Below, one piece after another: positions 37,435 through 50,776 of a stretch of 64,000 nt of DNA. The notes under the pieces were generated by a model that was given only the letters and a program-made list of their open reading frames with translations, did not search any database and was not told the DNA's origin. The number at the start of each line of letters is the position of its first letter. Position 1 is the first letter of the stretch. Both the position numbers and the translations under genes were made by a program. The stretch covers positions 1,051,550 through 1,115,549 of the forward strand of contig SSBO01000014.1 in assembly GCA_005281725.1 (NCBI GenBank), given 5' to 3'. This DNA is from Wuchereria bancrofti. Its lineage: Eukaryota > Nematoda > Chromadorea > Rhabditida > Onchocercidae.

Positions 37435-40400
37435 TAATAATAAAGTAATAAATAATAAATTTCATGTCTTTTTCATTTTTTTTTTAGAAAATATTGACAA
37501 ATCGTCCGAAATTGAACTTTTCATTGTGTTAATGATATTAAGTTTTTCAGATTTAGTAGTATTAAATTTTATTATTTACAGGTAACACATGTCGCATTCC
37601 AACAACTTGGTCGCTTTATTGCAACATTTGCGGATGAAAATCGTATGAGCCTTGAAATAAAGGATGGCCGATTGGTCATTGCAAATTGTTAGCTTTTTTT
37701 TTTTTTTTTTTCTCCTAGAGTTATTACTATTGAGAAATTTTTATTAATTCCCTCTCAAAATATGATATTTTATCATATGTGTGCCTATTCGTGTAGTTTA
37801 TGTTATTTATTCATCAGTTATACTTTTTTTTTAATATTGTTTTTATAAGTTTTATTTTATGTATGATTGTTGTTAGTAATCTACATATCAGATTTATTCA
37901 TATGATTATCAAAATGATCTTGGGCAAATAAGTTTTTTTTTTTTTTTTTTTTTTTAAATTTAATGCAAATTTATTTAGATCAAATTCTAAATTTATTTGA
38001 ATCAATTATATCATTAGTATAATATATCATTAGTATTAGTCCTATTCTTCAGTCTTTTCATTGCTAGCTATTCATTGCTCGTTTACGTTGCTATAAGTTT
38101 TTAAAACATTTTATTCTTTGAATTTGGCAAAAATTTCGGGAATTGTTTTAGTTTCATTTTTTTTTTTTTAGATGATATAACGGGAGATGATAAAAGCATG
38201 CGAAATAACTGCAAAAGTAATGGGATAATTATCGAAGATGATGAAGATGAACTATACTCTCAGCTTCCTCCAGGTGTTGTATTTCCAGAATCGGATATAG
38301 GTGCTGAATCAAGCGAATCTTCATCTTCATTATCACCTCAGGATCAAGATCAAAGGTTACTGAAGTTATACTCATTTCATTTAGTGTAAATATCACCTAA
38401 TAGTTCATTATTTCCTTTATGATATGTAACGGAATGCGATCATATCTTAGTGTATCAATGGAAAAAAAGCAGCTGAAATTAGCTTTAATAAAAGTTTGAA
38501 AAAAGTCTAGTATTATTAAAATTAGACGTTGAAAAATGAGATGAAATATTTTTTGATCTTTCAACATTGTTCAAAAATTTCTCCATTTTTGGAGTTCTAA
38601 GTAACTGTTTTGATAACTGAAACTGAAATTGACACATGAGATTAGATTTAATGGCACAGTCATTGCATTAAACAATTTTATATATATAAGGAAATGTCAA
38701 CATAGATTGATTAAATTTTGTTAAACATATTGAATTAGTTTTGAAATTTCAGTTATGTTTTAAATGAATTAACCTGTTTATTGGATTCATGGGATTCATG
38801 GGCTATGTCAGATGATCCTGTTGCTACAAATAACATGCTTATTCTCGATTCGTAACTTTTTTCATTGATATTTTTTAGTTTTTTTAAACAAGCATTTTTT
38901 ATTATATTATTATATTAGTATATGCTTAGTTACTTTTCATAATTCAGCGGTGACTGGTTATACTACAAATCGTTAATATAAACATCTAACAATGATTGAT
39001 AATAATTAGTTAACAATGATTGATAATGAATATTAGTTTTTATTTGCTATATTTCTTATTGTAATTTTGAATAATAATAATGATAATATAATTTAACTGA
39101 TAAGATTATTTTGACTTTTATTAGTTTGTTGATAAATATAGGTTCTTCTTGCATTGATCAAAAATGTTCACTTTAAAATAGCTTTAAATTTCCATTTTTA
39201 TAACAAAATTTTTTCTTTTCTTATTATTTTAGTATGGATTTGGATGTTGAAAATGGTGTTGCGGCATCATGTTCAACACATTCAGATTTAACAAAATTAA
39301 TGTTTGATGATAATGATGATAGTAGTGGTGAAGATGATGATGGCATTGATGATATTGAAGAAGAATCATGTCCGATGGATATTGAGGATGATGATATAGA
39401 AATTTGTTTTGAAGTAAACTTTTTTTTTTTTATTTCTTTTGGAGTAGAGAAGCAAAAGTTGTGAAAAAATTTATTTACAAATTCCATTATAATGGGGTTT
39501 TTTTTTCTCTAGAATAGTCAAAAAAATAAATGAAATTAGACAAATTTTGAAATGTAATAAAAATCTCGGAAATTTCAAAGATTTATCCAAGAAATACATT
39601 TAGAGAATGGATTATCATCATAGTTCTTAAATTTTGATATTTATAAATAATTGATGGAATATTCAGATTGCATTTTGATTATTTCAGTATTGCATTTAGA
39701 TAAAATTGGAACTTTAAACTTTTTATTTTGAGGAACCATCACAAATGGATGTTAACGATGATATGGATGCTTATTGTCCTCTGATATATTGGTCATCAGG
39801 ATCTGTTGACATTGATCTAAAATCATACAGAGACAATGCAACTACCAATCATAATAATAGCAGCAGCAATAGTAGTAGCAATAATAATAGCAAAGATAAT
39901 AATAATGTAAAAAAACTTGTAGCTGAATTTATTCAACGACGTTCAAATTTCTTTTACAATTCATCAGAACACAATGAGAATGTAAGTTTTTTTATTTTAA
40001 TTTGTCAATATTACACGTAAATTGAATAGTTCGTCCCAACTGGATTTGAAATGAAATGAAATTATGACGAAAATTACATCAGCTTGTCAACTTTTACATT
40101 TGTAATCGTAGCAATTGCTTTTATAAGTTTGTTGTTGTCTGAATAGTTAGTATATCTCAAAATTAAATGACTATTGAGTTTTTTTTTTTCAAAATTGATT
40201 TCAACACTTGGATAAATTTAGTTCGTTATGTTATGCTGGAAAAAGTAAATATTAATGTATTTTATTAAATAATTTCATCATTTATTAATTAGCTGATAAT
40301 TTACTCCAGTGTATATTTGTAAATGAATATTCTTGAGGTAAAATATATCTTTATGTTTCATAAAATTTCCAATCTTTTTTCCTGTTTGCATTACAATATT

Positions 40401-43400
40401 TTATATTTTATGTTATATTTTGAGTAGTAGCATATTTAAATTTGATGTATATTCAAGCAATAAAAGATGCCAAACTGAAATGAAAATTTTTTAGGATGCA
40501 AAAAATACAATTTTAAAATATTCGGAAAATGATAATATTATGGAAGAGGATTTAAATGAATCAAATATAACATCAGATGAAATAAGTAAAACTGCTACTG
40601 TTGTTTTATCTGAAGCAAGTCTATCAATTGATTCTGTTGAAGATAAAGAAAATGAACAAACAACATCATCAGCTATCAATATTGGAACTCAAGTTTGATT
40701 TTTGCACAAATTAATAATTTTTATTTATAACTTTTACATTTTATTACACTTTTCCTATCATCATCATTATAATTAATATACATTTAACTGTTATTATTGA
40801 TACAATTAGTATATTTCATTGTTACCATTAGCAGTGTTAATTTAAAACTTAAATTATTAACTGGTAAGAAGTATTAATTTAAAATAAAATAAAAATTTCA
40901 GATGGTTATACCACAGGCTTTGCTAGATAATTTCGTCCATATGGTTTCACAGTGTAATAATACAGATGGTGAAATAAATCAACAATGTGCTCATAATTTT
41001 CCCGCTGTTGCTTTCACTCTTGGTCGTAATAATTGGCCATGTATTATGGGTACTTATAAACAATTAGCAACAGATATGGAGGTAATTTCTAACTTCATCT
41101 CAAAAAATTTTTTTCTTTATCAAAATTATATATTCAAAGTGATGTATTTCATGTTCTATTTCAAAATTTCATTATAAAATTATAATTTTGAATAAATATA
41201 TTTGGCATATACAGGTCCATTTTTTTTTTCTCTTTTTTTTCTACAATTTCAAGATCTATTAATTACTTTTTAAAATGATTTTTTTCTTTTTTTTTTGCTA
41301 TGAGTGTAGAGAAGAACTAATTCATTTGTTGTTATAAAAAAAAGGAAAAAAAGTGTATGTAAAAAATAAATTTTCAGGTTTGTTTTTTTTTTTTGGTACT
41401 TGCATTAAGTTTAGTAACTTAAATGTTTATTATTCTTTATCAAATAATGCTAATAATCATAAAAAGAAAATAAATTTTGTTAATTCTTAAATATATTAGC
41501 AATAAAGTAATGCTATATTTACATTTTTATCTTTTAGTTACAAATTGTTTTAGTGGCGTGTTCGATATACGTTAGCAACATCAATTCACGAAATTGCAGC
41601 AATTATTGGGGAAGAAAATGCAGGTATTCATTTGGTACCCATATTTGAACGATTTGTGGAAGATGTGGAAGATGTGAAAATTGGATTATTAAATCATTTA
41701 TATGATTTTTTTAAAGTAAGTTTATGATTATTAGGAATTTTTATGTGTACTGGGACTAAAGTTAACAAGTAGAATATTTGTGAAGTGTCAATATCTTGAT
41801 TAATTTAATCGATTAATTAATTAATTAAATTTAGTTATTCATTGTTCATATTAATCGCTTATTTAAACATTATTCTCATATTGAACAGAAAAAAAAAATA
41901 GGTGTTTATCTTATTTCAGTTAGTAACACCTGATACAAGGCAAAAATTGCTATCATTATTACCAAATTTTTTACATTCCGATGCTGATAATGGTCGTAAT
42001 TGGAGGTATAGATATAAATATGTTAGGTAAATCCGTTTAAATTTTTTTATTGAAATCCTAATAATTCTAGTAATACCTTTTCATGCTTTTTCTAGATGAA
42101 TCTGTTGCTTTGTTAAAGTTTATTTTTTTTTTTTATTTTTTTTCCTATGAATTTTTTTTTTTTATAATTTTTGAAATCAATCATATCTTTCAGACAATGT
42201 ATTCTTCTATGTGATCTCTTTCCTATGCATGACATTAATGAATATTTAGCCGCTATAGCTTTAACCTTAGCTAATGGTTAGTTTTCAATTTTTATAAAAA
42301 AAAAAAAAAGATGAAAAATTGATAGTTACACAAAATTGCTACTTTGTAAATTTTATTCATTGTTTAACTTTCATTCATTAATCACTTGATATATTATATT
42401 ATTTAAAAGGAAAAAAATGGAAGAGAAGAGAAAGAATTATTAGCTAATTTATTAAAATGATTATTTGTTACATTTTTTTTAGATAGGATATCAGATGTAC
42501 GAAAAGAGGCAACTATATTATTAGCAAAAATATTAGGAAAATTTGTTAATGAAGAATGGATTTCGGATTATACTAACTGCTATCGAACTAATATGTCAAC
42601 TACTGATTCATTTATTAATGATATTGTGAAAGGATTTGCTCGTTCAATGAATTGGCGACGAAGACAAACGTAACTTTTTTACTTTTCATTTATTTTTCTT
42701 TTTTTTTTTCGATTAATTTTCATTTCATCTTTCATTTCCTCTCTATATCATATAAATAAAATCCATGGGAGAAAGAAAAAAGAAATCATAATTTGAAGTA
42801 AAATATTTTTAAATTATTTTTAGATTTGCTTTATTTTGTGAAAAAATTCTGGAAAATGAAATATTAAGCTACAATCAATTTTCATCATTGCTATTAAATG
42901 ATTTAGTGAGACTAGCAGGAGATTGTAAGTTTCTTTTTAGCGACACAATTGTTATTATTTCATTTCTTCATTTATTTATACAGGAAAAGGAATTGTACAG
43001 TTTTTGATGTTAAATTTCAAATTTAGTATTGAGAAAAGTCAAATTTCAAATTGAGAAATTTCTAATAAATTTTAAAATGAATACCTGATTTAAATTTTTA
43101 GCAGTAGCAAATGTACGCTTAGCATTCGTACGGTCTCTATCAAAAACACGTGGTGGTTACGCTTTTCATGGCTCATGTGATTCATCAATTGTACGTCATA
43201 GTCTTGAAACATTACTTTCCGACAAAGACGTGGATTGTAGACGTGCTGCTCGAATTTCACTCGGAATTCCGGATATTGAAAATGCAATTAATGTGAATTT
43301 TCAGTTTCTTGTAAATCTTTTCATTATTTTCATAATAATTATTGTCAAGTTATAGCTTTTTTGCATTTAATTTAGAAAGATTTACATTTTAGATTGTTTT

Positions 43401-43635
43401 TTTTTTTGCTTCTAATAATAGTCTTAGTGATTATATCAAAAGTAAAATTTATGGTATGGACTGAAAAAAAAAGCTTTTTTATTTTATTAAGTTATATGTT
43501 TAATCTTTAGTCTTGCAAAAATTACCTTGAATTTCATCTTCTAATCTAATTCTTTTTTTTTTTCAGGTGAAAGATTACGCTCAACGACTACGTGAAATGA
43601 AAGAAATTATTTCAGCTAAATATCATATCAACTAA
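15903..43635 (+). CDS. ppfr-1: PP4 regulatory subunit 1 (PPP4R1/PPFR-1), HEAT repeats, 23 exons
   Basis: Exons: 15903-15939, 16568-16646, 17088-17203, 17782-17921, 21517-21577, 26047-26150, 32063-32176, 36424-36483, 36997-37161, 37582-37687, 38172-38355, 38753-38851, 39233-39413, 39733-39981, 40495-40692, 40902-41081, 41554-41715, 41920-42026, 42194-42276, 42483-42669, 42824-42924, 43102-43310, 43567-43635. All phases join and the sum is 2991 nt (996 aa; the human protein is about 950). Residues 1-327 are HEAT repeats with the family signatures FHIRK, WGVRKSSCEVF and DSSRWVTHVAFQQLGRFIAT. Residues about 328-631 are Ser/Asp/Glu/Asn-rich linker. Residues 632-996 are C-terminal HEAT repeats (VIPQALLDNFV, FTLGRNNWPC, WRVRYTLATSIHEIA, NGRNWRYR). 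Role: binds and directs the PP4 catalytic subunit. Weak sites: acceptor TTTTGAG of exon 14, donor GTTTGA of exon 15. Exon 6 has two in-phase acceptors. Confidence 0.93.
17922..21516 (+). other. PP4 subunit intron 4 (3.6 kb), no gene seen
   Basis: Spans donor GTAAGT (17922) to acceptor TTTCAG (21516). Short open frames on both strands inside it (18123-18374, 18981-19232 and others) lack start context and family features, and I treat them as chance. Confidence 0.6.
21578..26046 (+). other. PP4 subunit intron 5 (4.5 kb), simple-repeat rich
   Basis: Donor GTATTT to acceptor TTTCAG. It contains a very long T run (about 22599-22626), GT/TATA runs (about 22730-22885), GA runs (about 23480-23510 and 23895-23950), the triplet block at 24490-24720 and an ACAC/ACAT run (25436-25480). 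No nested gene could be supported. Confidence 0.6.
24490..24720. repeat. Compound trinucleotide microsatellite (GAG, CTG, GTG)
   Basis: In order: an AGG/GAG/GAA run (24490-24550), a CTG/GCT run (24608-24650), then GTG/ATG repeats (24655-24720). On the plus strand this makes a poly-Glu then Leu/Val/Met frame, and on the minus strand a Pro/Ser/Ala frame. It lies inside intron 5 and I do not call either frame a gene. Confidence 0.85.
26151..32062 (+). other. PP4 subunit intron 6 (5.9 kb), largest intron
   Basis: Donor GTTAGT to acceptor TTTTCAG. It has microsatellites (GAT run about 28515-28560, GTA run about 29262-29290, TGTA/TGTG runs about 29585-29630 and 29835-29890) and two stretches of higher GC, about 27180-27420 and 31010-31200, that resemble neither repeats nor recognised exons. 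Confidence 0.55.
33795..34130. repeat. Imperfect GAT/AAT/GGT trinucleotide field
   Basis: Over 300 bases of interrupted TGATAATGATGGTAATA-type triplets. In one plus frame this gives an Asp/Ser/Asn-rich translation, in another Met/Val/Ile. It is intronic and of low complexity. Confidence 0.85.
35350..35640. repeat. Imperfect AAT/GAT trinucleotide field
   Basis: Nearly 300 bases of interrupted AATAATAGTAATGAT triplets in intron 7, giving Asn/Asp translations on plus and Ile on minus. Not coding. Confidence 0.85.
36613..36945. repeat. 165-bp tandem duplication in PP4 subunit intron 8
   Basis: AACAATTGGTAAAAATTGTC appears at 36628 and again 165 bases later, and the sequence after each copy is the same through the TA run and CAACTAATTTTTAGATACTT. 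The copies are almost identical, so the event is recent or is an assembly error. Confidence 0.85.
37377..37450. repeat. AAT microsatellite in PP4 subunit intron 9
   Basis: About 70 bases of AATAATAGTAATAAT triplets between exons 9 and 10. Confidence 0.9.
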
Positions 43636-45438
43636 TTTCTGATCATAAAATAATTACGAAAGATAGTATAAAAATGAAAAAAAAGAAAAAACGATTGTAA
43701 TCAGTTTCATTTTGTGGTGCCTCATCGTTTTTTTTTTTTTTTTTCATAAATTTATAATTTTTTAAGTTTCTATTAAAAGAAAAATATTGTATTAGAAAAA
43801 TAGTTTTGCATAGGTGATATTCTTTTCAATCAATATAATTTACATTTTTTTTTCCCTCAAAATAACATATTTAGATTCGATAAAAAGTCATACTTATTCA
43901 TGTGCAATGTTATGAATAATTTTCTCTTATTATAATAGGAAAAGGATTATTTTTATACAAAAATCTTTTCATGTACAATTTTCATCTTAATTTGCATATG
44001 GCAGAGCGATATATGAATTAATAAATATATTTATCACTTTAAATTGTACAAATTTCGGTGGGAAAAAAAGACGAAAGAAAGAAAAGATTACACTCAATTG
44101 ATATGTAAAAATAAAATTTTTTCATTTAAAAATTCCTTTAAAAATGAAACAAATTATATTTGCCATTTATTTCTTTATTCTTTTTAAATTAAAATTCAAT
44201 TTATAATGCATTCAAATTTTACTATTCACAATCAAAAGAAAAAACAATGAAAAATCATTTATAAAAATGTAATTCTTTAAAAAAAAAAAAAATTTCAAAC
44301 ATTTTATAATCATTCATTCATTCATTCAAATGTTTAATGTCTTTCACTTCAAATTCATATATCTCCGCTATTGCATATTCTTGCTTTCCTCATTTTCTCA
44401 AATTCCTTCACGTGTTTTTCTTTTTTTTTTTGAAACTTTGTTTTTATAAGTGTTAATTTTTTTAGTTTGCTCATAATTTGATTGTTCATTTTGTTTTTGA
44501 AAAAAAAAAAAGGGAAAGAAAGTTACATTTCAGATTATTTCATTGTCGATTCTTTCTTAATAATAATAATTTATTGAGTGTTATATAAACGAGAAAGTAA
44601 TTTTACGTGTAGGAACGTGTACGTACATTTGTAACAATGTTTATTATTATTTAATTTATTGATTATTTTGCAATCATTGAATGTTTACAAATGAAAATTT
44701 CCATTCTACCTGAAATTTTTAAAAAAATTTATTCACTCAATACTTTACCGGTTTTTCTATATTCATTGATTCAATTACTACATATTGCTTCCTTTTTTTT
44801 TTCTTGAAATGAAATTTCATTATCAATAAAAAATATATTTCCACATCACTTTTGCTTGTTTTTCACGTAACTTTTACTCATATTTCAGGTATTTTTTACT
44901 AAAAGTATATCTTTTTGCGCAAAATATATGGTTGCTACTTCAGCTACAATCAATCAATTTCAAAAAAAAAAAAAAAAAAATTATATGTGAAACTGATACA
45001 CTGATAATCTTCGATTTCTTCTCTGCTCATTGCTTCAATTTCTCTATGAACTAAAAGCGCTGAATGCATTCAAAAATTGATAATAATAAATTGATTGTTT
45101 CTTAAATTTTTAATAATTTAATTCCAAAAATATTCCTACGCATATTTTGCTTAATTCTTATTTTTCATTTTTTTTTGCAGATTAGTTGAGATAAAAACTT
45201 ATCAATTATAATAAATATGAATTTTCTTGTTATTTCTTCATTTTATTAATTTCTGAATAGAATTTTTTTTCTTTTTTTTTCGAAAAATTGTTAAGCTGTT
45301 TGTTTTTATTTAATAAAAAAAAAAGAAAAAACATTACTAAAATTATCAAACATAAAATAAATGTGATTAATATAATAGTCGATATAATTTGATAAGGCAT
45401 CCATGATATTTGACACAATGTACATCCTATCGAATTAT
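43636..45438. other. Tail-to-tail intergenic region of PP4 subunit and kinase
   Basis: The two genes converge here. A plus-strand AATAAA lies at 44020-44025 and a minus-strand AATAAA (TTTATT on plus) at 45242-45247; these could end the two transcripts. The rest is AT-rich with homopolymers. Confidence 0.55.
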
Positions 45439-48400
45439 TTAATGTCGAATATATCTGTAAAATTATCAATTAATTTTACGTACTAGCAAAAATTCATTTT
45501 TTTAAAAGAAACTAAAATTTGAAGCAATGATTAATATAGTCATAGAAAAAAGATGATAATCAACATTTTATCATAATCAATAATTATCAATAATAAGATG
45601 ATAAGGAAAAAGAAAATAATGTATACATATGTTTGTTTAATTAAAACTTACTTTGCTGTCCAATCAATTCGTCCGGATGGTTTTGTGCTTGTATTATTAT
45701 TGAATGGATTTTTTCGAGCACCAAATGATGGAACATATCCTTTAATGAATTTAAATAAAATCTTTTAATAAAATTCATTAATAGCTAACTTTACATTCTT
45801 TTGAATACATATTTCATTATGATAAGAATTATATATAATTTAATTATTTTGTTAATTATTAATTTATTCATTTGTTAATTATTTATTTATTTGCTAATTA
45901 AATATGTTTTAATTCAATCTATGAATTTGAATTCATTTGAAATTTTTAAATTTATTTCTTTCTTGAAAAAAAAAAAAGGAAGAAAGAAGAAAATTTATTA
46001 AATCTACCAACCATAAGCATATTCAAAACGAGCCTGGACTGCTGATCGTGCTGGATTTGGCTTCAAATTTGATCGTTTCATTGGCTCACCATTATTTTGT
46101 TGATTTATCTGATTTATCGTAACACCTAAGAGAATAAATGAAATGTTTAAATATATTTAAATAATTTAAAAAATTTTGAAATTAATCGAAAAAAGAAACA
46201 ACAAATGAAAAATGAATGATTTAAGCTAAATTAATAAGCGAATAATTCTAATTAATATAAAATTTCGAATTATTTTTTTATTTATCTTACAAAAGATAAG
46301 TTAATAATCATTAAAAACAAGCCAAAAAAGCTAACTGAATTAACAAATAAACAATGCTAATTAATTTAAAATTGAACATTTTAAAATTGAACATAAAATT
46401 GGGCATTGATTTTTCATTTATCATGTAAAAAATAAATTAATAAACATTAAAAAGCAAGCTAACAGTACCAATTGAATTAACAAATAAACAATGTTAATTA
46501 ATTTAAAATGCTTGATTTTAAATTAATTTTTCATTTATTTTGTAAATAATAAATTAGTAAACATTAAAAAACAAGCTAACAGTACTAATTGAATTAACAA
46601 ACAAACAATGTTAATTAGTATAAAATGCTTGATTTTAAATTAATTTTTCATTTATTTTGTAAATAATAAATTAATAAACAATATTTTTTTTTTAAAAAAA
46701 AAGAAGCACAAACCAGGCATATATCTTGATTTTGACATATACAATTCTTTAGCAGGTAATTTAGCTTTCATAACAATGGTACCAGCAGCAATTGTATGAC
46801 TATTTTTATCTAATAATGTATCATCTTTTGATGATTGTTCATCTAATAATCTAAAAATTAATATTAATAAAATATAATAAATGTATATTAATAATTTAAA
46901 TATTTTTCATTTTCATTTTTATTTTTTTCTTTTTAAAAAAAGAAACTAAATGATAGAAAAAATTTTAATTAGGAATAATTAATTATTTTAAATTATTATT
47001 TACTTTATAATTGGTAAATTCCTATTGATATTTCGTTCCGCATTTGTATTTTTTCCCATATCAATTTTTGTCTCCGAAATATTATTATTCGTTTTTAATT
47101 TTGTTTTACCAATTAAAATACATGAATCAGATAATGTTGAATTGGCACTTGTTTCACGATTTGATGTCGTTGGTTGACTTACTGCTTGTGCACCTAATTT
47201 TTCACCAACCAAAAAATATTTGTATTTTAAAGACTGAAAATAAAAATTATAAAATTAGAAAAGGAAAAAAAAAAATGCAATATTAATAAAGTAGTTTATT
47301 TATTTCCTTATTTTTTGTGTTCAAATTTAATTAAATTATTTGTCAAATGTTATAATTTATTATTTGTCAAAATTATAATTTAATATTTTAATGATTTTTT
47401 TCTAAATCCGTTTTTTTGTTTTTTTTTTTTGTTTTTTTTTAAAAGAAAAAACACTAACACCAATAGCACTAGGACGCTTTTCCGGATTCCAAAGCATCAT
47501 ATCGGTCATTAATTGAAGGCCATCGTCACCAACGGAATTTACAATTGCTGCAAATGGTATTGGCACACATTGTTGAAATTTAAAATTCATTGCTACAGCT
47601 AATTGATAACCTTCAGGCCAATCATCCTATAATTAAAAAGTTATCATTCTGAAATAAATATTTTATATATTATTTAAAAAAAAAAAAAATTATTTTTTTT
47701 CTTTTTTTTGAATATATAATTCATTATATTAAGTATTTATATATATAATTTTTTATTTATATATTCATTATATTAGGTATAAGTATTTGATTAAGAATAT
47801 TAATTTAGTGTAATTTTTTCTGTAACATTAAGTTAAATTTTTCTTTTTCTAAAATCAAAGATTTGTTTCGAAATCTTTTATGTTTGAAAAGAAAAAAAAA
47901 AATAATAAACTTTGCATATTTGTAAAAATTTCACTTTTTTTTTGCGTACAATCTTAATTAATATTTTCAATTTTTAATCATAATAATAAATTTTTAATTA
48001 ATGAAAGCTTAAAATTTTATAATAATTTTAGAATTTAAATTATAAATTAATAACAGTAACAAAAACCTTATTAGGTGTTCCTAATATTGTAATAATTTTA
48101 AAAAGTTGATCCAATTCTGAAGTACCAGGAAATAATGGCCTAAGCATATATAATTCAGCCATAATGCAGCCAAGAGCCCAGATATCAATTGGTGAATTAT
48201 ATGATGTGGAACGTAAAAGAATTTCTGGAGCTCGATACCTGAAATTAATTATACAAACATATTTTTTTTGAATTTGTTTTTTTACAATTCAATTTTTTTT
48301 TTTTTTGTTTAAAAAATTTTATTCGTTGCAAATCTCAGAAAAATCTATTTTCATTTGTTTTATTAAAATTTCACTTCAATAATGTGATGAAAAAAGAAAT

Positions 48401-50738
48401 TTGAACAATTTCAATAAATTTATCATTAATAACAAAAAATTAAATTGTAAAAGAAAACAAATTTAAAAATTTTCAAAAAAAAATTTGAAATGAATAAATG
48501 AATACAAAATAAAAAGGAATAAAAATTTTCATATGAAAATAAAAATTATACCAACGAGTGGAAACATAATCAGTAAATGGTGGCCTTGAACGAATTTCAC
48601 GTGCTAAACCAAAATCGGCAATTTTAACAAGTTCGGTACCATTACACATAATATTTTCCGGTTTCATATCACGATGGAAGAATCCTAATTTAAACAGAGA
48701 TCAAACACGGTGTAAAATTTTTAAATAAATTCATTTATTTATTTTATTAATGAAAAGGTATGATAATCGTAATTAAATTATGCTATCTTATGTCGTTTAA
48801 CATATTAAAAAAAAAGTGTCATTTTTTGATTTTTGTAAATATTAAAAAAATATGCAAAAAAAAAAACGTTTTTTTAAGTAAATTTAATTAAACAATTCAT
48901 GAAGATTAAGTTTTTATATTTTAATTATTTAAATTTTTCAAATAAAAAATGTTGCCACTCGTTCTTTTTCATCTCTTCGTTGTTGTTTTTAATTTTATTT
49001 TTTCGTTTTCAATTTTGATAAATCTTTAAATAATAATAGTAATAATGATAATAATAATAATGATAATAATAATAAACAAAAATAATGATAATAATGACAA
49101 ATAAAAACAATAACAATAATAATGATAATGATGATAACAATAATGACAATAATAATAATAATAATAAATAATAATAATAATTGTAAATAATAGTAATAAC
49201 GAGTTAACTAACCATTTTTATGCATATAAGCTAAACCTTGTAATACTTGATAAATTATATTCCGTATAATATGTTCTGGAAAATATCGATCCCTGAAAAT
49301 TTTAGTAAAATAAACTGTAAAATTTATTTTTTAATTTTTGTTTCATCAAATTTTTTGTATTTAATTTTATTGTTTATTCGTTTCTTTTTCTTTCTTTTTT
49401 AACATTTTCTTTCATTTTTTTTTTTTTTTTTAAATTTAACCATACAAAAATTTTCTTATGGAACGAAGTAGTACCAATTGGTGCCAAGGAATTAGTAATG
49501 AATTAGCATTCATCCATACATTATTCCTTCTCAATTCCGTCCGTACATTATCGAATCTTTCACTTTCCGTCCGTACATTATTGAATCTTTCACTTTCCGT
49601 CCGTACATTATCGAATCTTCCAATTTCCGTCCGTACATTATCGAATCTTCCAATTTCCGTCCGTACATTATCGAATCTTTCACTTTCCGTCCGTACATTA
49701 TCGAATCTTCCAATTTCCGTCCGTACATTATCGAATCTTTCACTTTCCGTCCGTACATTATCGAATCTTCCAATTTCCGTCCGTACATTATCGAATCTTT
49801 CACTTTCCGTCCGTACATTATCGAATCTTCCAATTTCCGTCCGTACATTATCGAATCTTTCACTTTCCGTCCGTACATTATCGAATCTTTCACTTTCCGT
49901 CCGTACATTATCGAATCTTTCACTTTCCGTCCGTACATTATCGAATCTTTCACTTTCCGTCCGTACATTATCGAATCTTCCAATTTCCGTCCGTACATTA
50001 TCGAATCTTTCACTTTCCGTCCGTACATTATCGAATCTTTCACTTTCCGTCCGTACATTATCGAATCTTTCACTTTCCGTCCGTACATTATCGAATCTTC
50101 CAGTTTCCGTCCGTACATTATTGATTATTAGAGATAGTAACGAATTGATAAAAGAATTCAAAGACCAAAAAACAGATAGTAAAAATTCAAAAAATAATTT
50201 CTATTTCTCAATTTCATCTTCATCAAATGATATTACGTTTTCTTATATTTTAGAAATGCCAAAGCAATATTTTTTATTAAAATATATTTTTTATATTAAT
50301 TAATAAAATAATGAACTTGAAATTATCAATGAATACATACATAATACATACATGCATACATGCATACACACATACATACATACATGCACACATACATACA
50401 TACATACTTATTAATTAAAAAAAGTAATTAAAATAGTCAATGAGAATAAATTTCGCAAAAATGAATAAATCCTAATTAGAACCAATGTAATCAATGTAAA
50501 TTGCATATTTCAATTAGCAGTATAAATGCCATTAAATAATGAAGTAATAATTTACTTCAAAGTAGTTATAATTAATTAATGCAATCATATCTTTCAGTTA
50601 CATTTCTGTGATTAATTTCTTCAACTTTCTTTCTTTTTTCATCCAAACTTTTCAAAGTAATCATTTTTTTTTAAAATTTTGTCATTATTATACAAATTAA
50701 TAAAATCAATTAAATTAAATTTCATATGATATTTTCTT

Positions 50739-50776
<38 letters not shown>

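Noticed and set aside
45230..45469. 79-aa minus-strand frame with a membrane-like segment overlapping the last kinase exon
   Set aside because: Hydrophobicity comes from T-rich DNA; the kinase exon 11 frame (KYIRH stop) fits the phase and the family's C-terminus, and no acceptor supports the other frame.
49436..50303. Long ORFs of 195-281 aa on both strands
   Set aside because: Artefacts of the 30-bp minisatellite inside kinase intron 2.
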